Assembly: GCF_002313155.2 (NCBI RefSeq)
Contig: NZ_NWFK02000001.1
Coordinates: 1,364,001-1,428,000, forward strand
DNA length: 64,000 nucleotides
Origin: Psychrobacter sp. FDAARGOS_221
GTDB lineage: Bacteria; Pseudomonadota; Gammaproteobacteria; Pseudomonadales; Moraxellaceae
Direction: 5' to 3'
The position numbers and the translations under genes are program-made. Position 1 is the stretch's first letter, and each line of letters begins with the position of its first letter. Shown piece after piece: positions 55,167 to 63,084 of the stretch. A model generated the notes under the pieces. That model did no database searches. It saw nothing but the letters and a program-made list of their open reading frames with translations, and had not been told where the DNA came from.

Positions 55167-55925
55167 CTAACTTTGTAGCTCATAGACCAGACTTTGAATG
55201 TCATCTGCTGCTTCACGCATGCGTGGCACAAAGTCCATCAGCTCAGGCAACGATACCCGCACCGTTGGCGCATGCAGATAAAGTGACGCTAAATAACGTT
55301 CCTGCTTATCCAAAATAGGCACCGAGATGGCCACCATCTCTGAGATAAACTCTTCATTATCAACGCCAATCCCGGTCTCAGCAATGCTATCAAGCTCCGC
55401 ATTGAGCTTATCAATATCAGTGATGGTATTTTTGGTGAATTTATCTAGGCTTAGGTTTTGTAGCACGCGGTTACGACGATTGACCGACAGCTGACTTAAA
55501 TACAGCTTACCGGTTGCGGTACACCACATCGGCGACTTAGATCCCACCGGCAGGTAAATTTGCAGTGGCAGCTCTGTTTTAGCCCGATTGGTGTAGACCA
55601 TATGCATATTATGCGACACGCTAATGCCGCAAGTTTCTTTTACATCACGTACCAAGCGCTGCAGGATAATATGGCGCTCGCTATAGAACTGACGCTGCTG
55701 CCACAGCTCAACGCTTAGGTTACGGACACGCTTGCCGGCAATAATACCGCCAGTGATATCGACCATCACAAAGCCCTCTTCCACCAGCTGTTTTAACAGT
55801 CGATGTACAGTGGGCTTAGGGATATCTAGCTCTTGTGATAACTCCAAAGGTGTCATCGGCTTTGCCGCATAGGAGACTGCCTCTATGATATGCAGTACTC
55901 GAGTAATGGATGATACTTTGGGCAT
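55167..55925 (-). CDS. IclR-family transcriptional regulator
   Basis: A 252-residue regulator. The N-terminal winged helix-turn-helix reads TRVLHIIEAVSYAAKPMTPL then ELSQELDIPKPTVHRLLKQL (residues about 7-50). The C-terminal effector domain has SHNMHMVYTNRA, VGSKSPMWCTATGKLYLSQL and GIGVDNEEFISEMVAISVPI. IclR proteins bind small-molecule acids and act as repressors or activators. Being convergent with the valine-catabolic genes it is the likely regulator of that cluster. The candidate sites at 43846 and 47779 are not found ahead of its own gene. Confidence 0.93.
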   Translation of the reverse strand: MPKVSSITRVLHIIEAVSYAAKPMTPLELSQELDIPKPTVHRLLKQLVEEGFVMVDITGGIIAGKRVRNLSVELWQQRQFYSERHIILQRLVRDVKETCGISVSHNMHMVYTNRAKTELPLQIYLPVGSKSPMWCTATGKLYLSQLSVNRRNRVLQNLSLDKFTKNTITDIDKLNAELDSIAETGIGVDNEEFISEMVAISVPILDKQERYLASLYLHAPTVRVSLPELMDFVPRMREAADDIQSLVYELQS

Positions 55926-55987
55926 AGTTGGTACACCTTGATAGTTGTCACACCTTAAATGCAGGCTTGAATGTTCAAAAGTCTGGC

Positions 55988-56797
55988 TTAACGGCGCTGT
56001 TCTACGACCAACGCATCAATACCATTGTTTTGCAATTTTTGTAAGGCAGCGGCCACCGCTTGCTTACTGGTCATGCTAGATGACACCACTTGATAGACGG
56101 TTTGGCCGTTGTCTCTTGAGTTTTTAATCACTTTAGCATCAACGCCTGCCAACAGTACTTGTGCACGGCGTTTATCAGCCTCTTCTGCATTGCTGTAGCT
56201 GTTAATCTGCAGAATGTAGCTTGGCTTAGCCTCAGCGCTGGCGGTTTGGTTTGAACCTTGAGCGGCATTTGGCTGCTCGTAACTGCCTGATTCTTCAACA
56301 ATAACAATATCTGGCTCAGAGGAAGCTTGCGACTGTCTGCCCTGCTCATCGCTATCTCTATTAGAAGCGACTTCATCTCCAGCGACCCCATACCCTTCTG
56401 AACCCTGCTGGTTATCACGTGGCTGCTGCGATCGTCTTTGAGAGTCTGTTGCTTCTGTTTCTGGACGGGTGAGCACCACATCTGGCTGCAGTCGCACATT
56501 CTCGTCTGGCAGCTCGGTATCACCGAATACCGCTTCGTCAGGCAAGCTAATCATCTCTTGATCTGGCAACAGATCGTAAAACTCATAGTTCTCAGTCTGA
56601 GTCACTGGCTGCTGATTGATAGGCTCTACCGTCCGCTCTTCTACTTTTTCTTCTGAGCCAATTTCAAATGGATTTAATAAAAATAAACCCAAGCCAAGCA
56701 TAATGGTCAATACTGCACCAACAAAGATCCACAGTAAGCTTGAAGCACTGCTACTTTGTCGCTTCTGTACGCCACCTTTAGGTTTTTTTGCTAACAT
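55988..56797 (-). CDS. SPOR-domain membrane protein
   Basis: A 269-residue bitopic protein: a short basic N-terminus (MLAKKPKGGVQKRQ), one membrane helix near residues 20-42 (LLWIFVGAVLTIMLGLGLFL), a long disordered Gln/Glu/Ser-rich periplasmic stretch, and a C-terminal SPOR domain from about 192 (YILQINSYSNAEEADKRRAQ to VVEQRR). SPOR domains bind denuded septal glycan, so a division-related role like that of FtsN is possible. It lies 52 bases after argS on the same strand, a common argS-SPOR arrangement, and is probably cotranscribed. Confidence 0.9.
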   Translation of the reverse strand: MLAKKPKGGVQKRQSSSASSLLWIFVGAVLTIMLGLGLFLLNPFEIGSEEKVEERTVEPINQQPVTQTENYEFYDLLPDQEMISLPDEAVFGDTELPDENVRLQPDVVLTRPETEATDSQRRSQQPRDNQQGSEGYGVAGDEVASNRDSDEQGRQSQASSEPDIVIVEESGSYEQPNAAQGSNQTASAEAKPSYILQINSYSNAEEADKRRAQVLLAGVDAKVIKNSRDNGQTVYQVVSSSMTSKQAVAAALQKLQNNGIDALVVEQRR

Positions 56798-56849
56798 AAT
56801 TTCTCCATTTATGACTCAATTAAGCCAAATACTGTCTTGATCAATCAGA

Positions 56850-58679
56850 TTACATACTGGTTGGTGCCGACAGTCCAAGCAAGCTTAATCCATTGGCCAA
56901 TACCTGACGCACCGCTTTTGATAAGCGCAGACGGGCTTGCATTAATGCCAATTCTTCTTCGCTCGGCGTCTCATCAGCAATAATGCTTACTGGCAAGATA
57001 CGGTTGTCGTTGTACCACGCATGGAACAATGACGCCAAGTCTTTTAGATAGTTAGTCAATACGTGTGGATCATGACCGGTCGCTGCACGCTTCAAGGTTG
57101 CCGGATAAGCAGCAAGTAGCTTAATCAGCTCACTTTCAACTTCAGCGGTCAATAAGGTTTGTTTTTCTTTACCTTGTGCATCATCGACATCGAAGCCTTT
57201 AGCAACCAGCTTCTCAAGTACACTGCACACACGCGCATGCGCATATTGGATATAGTACACCGCATTGTCTTTGCTTTGTGATTTAGCCAGCTCAAGGTCG
57301 AAGTCAATATGCACTTCTGGCTTACGTGCCACATAGTAAAAACGTGCCGCATCATTGCCCACTTCTTCACGCAGCTCACGCAAGGTAACAAACTTACCAG
57401 AGCGCGACGACATTTGAATTTTTTCTTCGCCACGCCATAACGCTACGAACTGTACCAAAATCACTTCTAGGCGCTTTTCATCAATACCTAATGCGCTCAA
57501 TGCCGCACGTACACGGGCAATATAACCATGATGGTCAGCGCCCCAAACGTTGATTACCATATCAAAGCCACGGTCAAACTTGTTCTTATGATAGGCAATG
57601 TCAGAAGCAAAATAGGTGGTCAAACCATTGGCACGGCGTACCACACGGTCTTTTTCATCACCAAACTCGGTTGATTTAAACCAAACATTACCATCTTTTT
57701 CGTACAGATAGCCTTTGCTGTCTAGCTCTGCTAATACTGGCTCAATCTGATCTGATAACGATTTTTCACTGAACCACTGTTCAAAATGAACCCCAAACTC
57801 GCCCAAGTCTTGCTTGATATCACCTAAGATACTGTCTAAAGCGGCATTGGCGAAGATGTCATAGCCGTCACCCAATAAGCGCTTGGCATTGGCAATGATG
57901 CCATCAACGTGAGCATTTTTATCACCAGAGACAACATCTTCTTCACCGTCAGCAGTCACGGTGATTTCGGCATCTTGTGCCACATCAGCGCTCAACTCGC
58001 TATACGGGTGCACATACACACTGCCATGCTCAGCTTGTACGCCTTCTGCGATTTGAGTCACATAGTCGCCTTGATAACCGCCAACTGGGAAATGAACCTG
58101 CTCGCCGTTCACTTGCAAGTAGCGCAAGTAAGTACTGACCGCCAAGATGTCCATCTGACGACCGGCATCATTAACGTAATATTCACGGGTTACATCGTAA
58201 CCGACGGCTTCAAGCAAGTTGGCAACGCTCATACCAAAAGCAGCGCCACGGCCATGTCCCACATGCAAGCTAGACGTTGGGTTAGCAGATACAAACTCAA
58301 CCTGAACCTTTTTACCTTCAAACTCATCGCTTAATCCAAAGCGCGCATTGTTGGTAAAGATGGCGTCTAATACTGCAAACTTCGCGTCATTGTTCAAAAA
58401 GATATTGATAAATCCAGGCCCTGCCACCTCAAGCTTAGCAATGCTGTCATTGTCAGGCATGGCAGCAATCAGCTGTTCGGCCAGCGCATGTGGATTGGTT
58501 TTGGCCGCTTTGGCAGCAGTCAGGGCAATATTACTGGCATAATCCCCATGCTCAGGGCTTTTACTGCGAGTAATCTGGCTGTTATTTTGCCAATCAGACG
58601 GCAGTACATTTTGCTGAATTAAGGCGGCAGCAGCGCTGTCTAATAAAGCTTGGATTTCATCAATTTGAGCTTGCGACAT
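56850..58679 (-). CDS. argS: Arginyl-tRNA synthetase
   Basis: Class I synthetase charging tRNA-Arg. The HIGH motif is H-V-G-H in SANPTSSLHVGHGRGAAFG (about residues 131-149). The KMSKS counterpart is M-S-S-R in KIQMSSRSGKFVTLRELREE. The N-terminal additional domain and the C-terminal DALR domain (YYIQYAHARVCSVLEKL onward) are complete. 609 residues is longer than E. coli (577), with an acidic insertion near 230-250. The SPOR gene follows in the same operon. Confidence 0.96.
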   Translation of the reverse strand: MSQAQIDEIQALLDSAAAALIQQNVLPSDWQNNSQITRSKSPEHGDYASNIALTAAKAAKTNPHALAEQLIAAMPDNDSIAKLEVAGPGFINIFLNNDAKFAVLDAIFTNNARFGLSDEFEGKKVQVEFVSANPTSSLHVGHGRGAAFGMSVANLLEAVGYDVTREYYVNDAGRQMDILAVSTYLRYLQVNGEQVHFPVGGYQGDYVTQIAEGVQAEHGSVYVHPYSELSADVAQDAEITVTADGEEDVVSGDKNAHVDGIIANAKRLLGDGYDIFANAALDSILGDIKQDLGEFGVHFEQWFSEKSLSDQIEPVLAELDSKGYLYEKDGNVWFKSTEFGDEKDRVVRRANGLTTYFASDIAYHKNKFDRGFDMVINVWGADHHGYIARVRAALSALGIDEKRLEVILVQFVALWRGEEKIQMSSRSGKFVTLRELREEVGNDAARFYYVARKPEVHIDFDLELAKSQSKDNAVYYIQYAHARVCSVLEKLVAKGFDVDDAQGKEKQTLLTAEVESELIKLLAAYPATLKRAATGHDPHVLTNYLKDLASLFHAWYNDNRILPVSIIADETPSEEELALMQARLRLSKAVRQVLANGLSLLGLSAPTSM

Positions 58680-59027
58680 AATTTATTAAACTCTTATATT
58701 AAACGTGTGAGGGGTTTTTTAACCAACCCTTTAATATATCAAGGTTAGCGCTTTTTTTCCATAAACATTATAGCGTGAATTTAGACGTTAGCTTTAAGGA
58801 TTAAATGTGTATTTTACGATTAAGCCGGCGTGTGACTGGTGCGCTGCGATGCTCGCTGATACTCATCGCTGTTCACATTATGATAACTTTAAAAAATACA
58901 GCGACTATATATCATCACCCTAATATTTGTTATCCTATCTGTCTAAAATCAATACAATAGCGACAACTGCTGCAATAGCAGCGAATCATATTGTCTATAG
59001 ATAACTACAATAATTGGGGTTTAAGTC
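58680..59027. other. Divergent spacer between argS and the DUF2788 gene
   Basis: 348 bases expected to hold both promoters. No repeats or RNA genes were recognised. Confidence 0.45.
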
Positions 59028-59258
59028 ATGATAGCGACCATCTTTGCCATTTCTGCCGAAACCGTGACAAATTGGGGCTTATACATCTTATTGCCTATTT
59101 TTATCGCGTTTTTATTCTTCATTATGTGGGATATTTCAAAGAAATCAGATGCAGGACGTGCTGGTACATTTTGGATCTTTGTGGCACTGGGCGCAGGCTT
59201 TGTCGGCTTTTTATTAAAACTGGTATTAGAAGTTATCTTCGAGAAGTGGGTATTATAG
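59028..59258 (+). CDS. DUF2788 small membrane protein
   Basis: A 76-residue protein with two hydrophobic segments, about residues 14-34 (TNWGLYILLPIFIAFLFFIM) and 47-68 (FWIFVALGAGFVGFLLKLVL), separated by the conserved polar loop WDISKKSDAGRAG. This is the DUF2788 pattern seen in Moraxellaceae and Pseudomonas relatives. Function unknown. A longer frame overlapping it in another phase (from 58991) lacks these features and was not chosen. Confidence 0.85.
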   Translation: MIATIFAISAETVTNWGLYILLPIFIAFLFFIMWDISKKSDAGRAGTFWIFVALGAGFVGFLLKLVLEVIFEKWVL

Positions 59259-59363
59259 CAAATCTAGCAGGCCATCCGTAGATAGCCAACCCCACTCTCT
59301 CTATTCTGTTCGTAATGATCTATTTTTACTGGTCTATTTCCACTAGTACTATTTCTACTAATA

Positions 59364-60425
59364 CTATTTGGTCGCTATCAGCGTCGCTCGCATCGGCGCT
59401 GGATAACCTTCGATGGTCTTACTCGGATCATTTGGGTCCAAGAAGTCTTTCAACGATTGATAGGTCATCCAATCGGTGGCACGTTGCTCCTCAGTCGAAG
59501 TGATATCGATATCGACACATCTCACCTCACTAAAGCCAACCTTCTCTAGCCAGCCGGTTAGCGCCGCAACAGACGGAATAAAATACACGTTATTCATCTT
59601 AGCGTATCTGTCATGCGGCACCAGCACTGTATTCTTATCACCTTCGATAACCAAGGTTTCTAATACCAATTGCCCGCCTTTTATTAGCTGATTTTTAAGC
59701 TGATTGAGATGCTCAAACGGTGACTGGCGGTGATATAGCACCCCCATACAAAATACGGTATCAAACAACTGATTGCCCTGATCTGAGCTTGCCGGTAACT
59801 CTTCCAAACCCACGGGAATATAATGCGTACGGTAGCCAACGCCAGTCTTATCATCATCAGTATCGGCATCAAAACCACCGACAAAGTGACGAATCGCCAT
59901 AAACTGATGATAAAACAAACACGACGGGTCAATAATAACCACTTGTTTTGCGCCCGCTCCTGCCATACGCCAGCCATGATAACCAGAGCCGCCGCCCACA
60001 TCGAGCACATAACGCCCCTCAAGGGTGCCCAAATGCGGGGCTACTCGATTCCATTTCCAATCACTGTGCCATTCGGTGTCAATAAATACCTTATTATCGC
60101 CGGTACCAATCTGAAACGGGCCCTTACGCCACGGCATCAGCTGCTTCATTAAAGCGGTGATTTGCTTATTTTGTGCTTCGGTTAATTGGGCGTCTATGGT
60201 CAAGACATCACTGTTTAAGTCAACATTGTTGATATCCAGTTGCGGCAACTTTTCAACCGCTGCCAAAAATGCCGGCGCATGCGCATACTTACGCTTGTCT
60301 TTGATATCACTTAACCACTGCGGCAATTTAGCTAGCCACTGGGTCGCAATGGGACGATATTGAGCACGCTGAATCAATGCCAGATACAGCTCGCGTTCGG
60401 CAGTTTCAATGGTTTTATTTATCAT
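59364..60425 (-). CDS. cmoB: tRNA U34 carboxymethyltransferase
   Basis: Transfers a carboxymethyl group from carboxy-SAM to 5-hydroxyuridine at the wobble position, giving cmo5U34 in tRNAs. The 353-residue sequence follows E. coli CmoB throughout: HSDWKWNRVAPHLGTLEGRY, VLDVGGGSGYHGWRMAGAGA, FCMGVLYHRQSPFEHLNQLK, LVLETLVIEGDKNTVLVPHD and the ending DFLDPNDPSKTIEGYPAPMR. CmoA, which makes carboxy-SAM, is not next to it here, in contrast with E. coli. Confidence 0.96.
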   Translation of the reverse strand: MINKTIETAERELYLALIQRAQYRPIATQWLAKLPQWLSDIKDKRKYAHAPAFLAAVEKLPQLDINNVDLNSDVLTIDAQLTEAQNKQITALMKQLMPWRKGPFQIGTGDNKVFIDTEWHSDWKWNRVAPHLGTLEGRYVLDVGGGSGYHGWRMAGAGAKQVVIIDPSCLFYHQFMAIRHFVGGFDADTDDDKTGVGYRTHYIPVGLEELPASSDQGNQLFDTVFCMGVLYHRQSPFEHLNQLKNQLIKGGQLVLETLVIEGDKNTVLVPHDRYAKMNNVYFIPSVAALTGWLEKVGFSEVRCVDIDITSTEEQRATDWMTYQSLKDFLDPNDPSKTIEGYPAPMRATLIATK

Positions 60426-60604
60426 AGAGGCTTCGTTGTGTTTATATGTTTGATTTGGCGTTACGTTTTTATATTTGGTAGTGAGCTTGATAATGAAGGT
60501 CGCTATTATAAAGGGTAATACGCTTAGGGTGAACTTTGAAAACCGTTAGATGAAAATATGAGCATAGATAATAAATAGAATAGATGAGTGCAGTGCTATT
60601 TAAT

Positions 60605-61186
60605 TTATATCTCCATCGTTATAACATATCCTTTTATCTTCTCTTCTTCACTACGTAAATCATCATATTCAAAACCACCTAAATCACATTTTTCTGCTTT
60701 AAAGACAATTTTACCAGACTCTAACCAATGCAATGCATTTTCAGTATCGTAAACAATATCGGGATAATAACTTTCAACAATATCGTTAACATCACCATTT
60801 GAATCCGAGGTTTGGGCATGCATAACCCAGAGCCCGTAACTCAAGCCTAGCTTTTGTAAAAACTCATATCCTATAAAATAAAACTCATATAACATTCGAA
60901 TAGAGTGAATATAATCACCGTCTCTATTAATAATTGAATATAAATATTCTTTTATTAAATCTGCTTCAAATTTATGAAAACCAACATACTTTGCAAAGCT
61001 AAGCCGAAATGCATCAAGACTAGACTCACGACTATAATCAAAAGAAATCAGCTCAAAATATAAATCTGGATTTGTAGACTCCAACTCGTCATTTTGATAT
61101 AGCCATTGCTCAAAGTCTTTTAGGCTCAATTTTTCGATGATAACTTGATGCATCTTTTGTTCGAGTGAGAATGGGATTGTGTTCAT
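60605..61186 (-). CDS. Unrecognised small protein, partner of the WG-repeat gene (copy 1)
   Basis: A 193-residue soluble, acidic protein that I cannot assign. It opens MNTIPFSLEQKMHQVIIEKL then SLKDFEQWLYQNDELE, and has no signal peptide or membrane helix. It starts 22 bases after the stop of the WG-repeat gene, so they should be cotranscribed. The first 58 or so residues recur, about 85% identical, in the truncated frame at 62860-63057, which has the same position after the second WG gene. The size and the DFEQWLY...YFELISFDY style recall small immunity proteins of bacterial toxin loci, but that is only an impression. Confidence 0.8.
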   Translation of the reverse strand: MNTIPFSLEQKMHQVIIEKLSLKDFEQWLYQNDELESTNPDLYFELISFDYSRESSLDAFRLSFAKYVGFHKFEADLIKEYLYSIINRDGDYIHSIRMLYEFYFIGYEFLQKLGLSYGLWVMHAQTSDSNGDVNDIVESYYPDIVYDTENALHWLESGKIVFKAEKCDLGGFEYDDLRSEEEKIKGYVITMEI

Positions 61187-61208
61187 AGTGGATGCCTAAA
61201 TAATAGCC

Positions 61209-62777
61209 CTAGTTTAAAGCCTCAGTATCGCCCCCCTCAACTGGATTACCATCCCTATCAAATAAATAAGAGACACCGTTTTTGGTTGCTTTAATTTGAG
61301 AGTAGCTTTCAATAATCACATCATCATACTCAAAAGGCACTATTATATTATTACCTCTATCTATCACACCCCAATGACTTGCTTTGCGCACGGCTGTCAT
61401 GTTGTCACTGAACCGATACTTCCTATCAACCCTCGTACGCCAATCGTCGATATCAATATTGGCATCGTCATAGTCAAAAGGGATAACTGTTTGACCGTCT
61501 TTATCAATAAAGCCAAATTTATTGTTTTTCTTTACCGCCGCTAAATCATCGTAAAATTCAACTACTTTGTCATATTCAAAAGGGATAACTGTCTCAAAGT
61601 CACGATTAATAAAGCCCCACTTACCGTCTTTTTTTACTGCAAAAAACTCATCAAAAAGGGAACTCCACACAATCTTGTCAAACTTTTTTGTCGTCGCTAA
61701 ATTGCCATTACTGTCGACAAAATCAAAGCCATCAGACTTCTGAATATAAAATAAGTTAGGATTAATCCTTGTAATCCCTTGATACTCAAATGACACAATG
61801 GCATGGTTATCTTGATCAATGATGCCATAAGTATCCCATTGTTCCGCCTCATCCCAGCCAGGCGCTAAGCTCAGATTGTTATCATCATAAACCACAATCG
61901 CACGCCCCTGCTCAAAGTCCTCGGCTTCACTATAAATAAAGGGAATCGCTAACTGCCCTGACTCATCGATATAGCCATATCGACCCTCTTGCTTGATCCA
62001 AGCCATCGACTCCGAAAAGCGACCGACATCATCTGCCCAATACGGCAATAACAACTCACCTTTGGTATTTATAAAATTGCATTTGTTATCTTTACACAGT
62101 CTTGCCCATTTATTACCGTTAAAGTTAATCGGTGCATCATAAATCAGAGGTACGACAATTTGGTCAGAATAAGTAACCAATCCATATTTGATATCATTGG
62201 TACTATCGCCGACTTTGATACCTACATCGAGAAGCTGATTATTACTATCACCAGCACTGTTAATAAAGCGATATTTGGGCTCAATGATAATTTGACCTTG
62301 ACTATCAATCAGTCCGGTCTTCATATCCTCAACACTTTTACCAACCTGAATAATGGCATGTTCTTCAAAATATTGCACTCTACTCCGAAGCGGATCTACA
62401 ACATCATAGATGACAGGCAGTACTATCTCACCATTATGGTTAATAAGACCTGCTTTAAAATCCTTATCAAAAGCGATAAATATGTCATCTGAAAAAAACT
62501 TAAAGAGGCTATACTCTGGTGCAATAACCTCTTCTCCATCGGCATTTACCATACCAAAGCGAGTATTATCGGTATTGTCTCCCACTCTAACAACAGCGAT
62601 ATCATCGTACAAACAACTTACATCAGTGTATTTTTTTCCTATAATATCAGGCTTCTTGCAATCATCTTCGACTTCAAAGTCCTCATCATAATCAGGGTCG
62701 TTACCAGCAAGCGCTGAAACAGAAAAAAAGGATGCCAACATCAATGCGAGAGTGGCTTTTTTTAAGGTGAAACTCAT
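61209..62777 (-). CDS. Secreted WG-repeat protein (copy 1)
   Basis: A 522-residue protein with a signal peptide (residues 1-24, ending VSALAG) followed by an acidic segment and about ten WG-type repeats. Clear units include KWGFINRDFETVIPFEYDKV, KFGFIDKDGQTVIPFDYDDA, RYGYIDESGQLAIPFIYSEA and KYGLVTYSDQIVVPLIYDAP. These beta-rich repeats are thought to mediate binding; no catalytic domain is seen. It should act in the periplasm or outside. It is followed in the same operon by a small cytosolic-looking protein, and the whole pair is duplicated to the right. Function unknown. Confidence 0.88.
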   Translation of the reverse strand: MSFTLKKATLALMLASFFSVSALAGNDPDYDEDFEVEDDCKKPDIIGKKYTDVSCLYDDIAVVRVGDNTDNTRFGMVNADGEEVIAPEYSLFKFFSDDIFIAFDKDFKAGLINHNGEIVLPVIYDVVDPLRSRVQYFEEHAIIQVGKSVEDMKTGLIDSQGQIIIEPKYRFINSAGDSNNQLLDVGIKVGDSTNDIKYGLVTYSDQIVVPLIYDAPINFNGNKWARLCKDNKCNFINTKGELLLPYWADDVGRFSESMAWIKQEGRYGYIDESGQLAIPFIYSEAEDFEQGRAIVVYDDNNLSLAPGWDEAEQWDTYGIIDQDNHAIVSFEYQGITRINPNLFYIQKSDGFDFVDSNGNLATTKKFDKIVWSSLFDEFFAVKKDGKWGFINRDFETVIPFEYDKVVEFYDDLAAVKKNNKFGFIDKDGQTVIPFDYDDANIDIDDWRTRVDRKYRFSDNMTAVRKASHWGVIDRGNNIIVPFEYDDVIIESYSQIKATKNGVSYLFDRDGNPVEGGDTEALN

Positions 62778-62859
62778 ATTGTCGTCCTTTACAAATTATG
62801 GTCTGCTATGATGCAAAAGTGAGGCATGCTATCTATAAGCTGATTAAAATATTAGATGG

Positions 62860-63057
62860 TTAACAGCAACTAAGCTGAAATGCTTTAAGACTAGACTCAT
62901 GCCTATAATCAAAAGAAATCAGCTCAAAATATAAATCTGGATTTACAGACTCCAAATCGTCTTCTTGATATAGCCATTGCTCAAAGTCTTTTAGGCTCAA
63001 CTTTTCGGTGATAACTTGATGCATCTTTTGTTCGATTGAGAATGGGATTGTGTTCAT
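62860..63057 (-). pseudogene. Truncated copy of the WG partner gene (copy 2)
   Basis: This frame encodes 65 residues starting MNTIPFSIEQKMHQVITEKL and following the 193-residue protein at 60605-61186 up to FDYRHESSLKAFQLS, then ends CC and a stop. The remaining 130 or so residues are missing; the sequence switches to the upstream region of the WG gene at 62777. It sits 27 bases after the end of the second WG gene, as in the intact module. A short protein could still be made, but it most likely marks a deletion during tandem duplication. Confidence 0.82.
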
Positions 63058-63084
63058 AGTGGAAGCCTAAATAATAGCATTGGT

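Noticed and set aside
58991..59281. A 96-codon frame overlapping the DUF2788 gene
   Set aside because: It is in a different phase from the recognised DUF2788 protein and gives a Cys/Arg-rich translation without family features.
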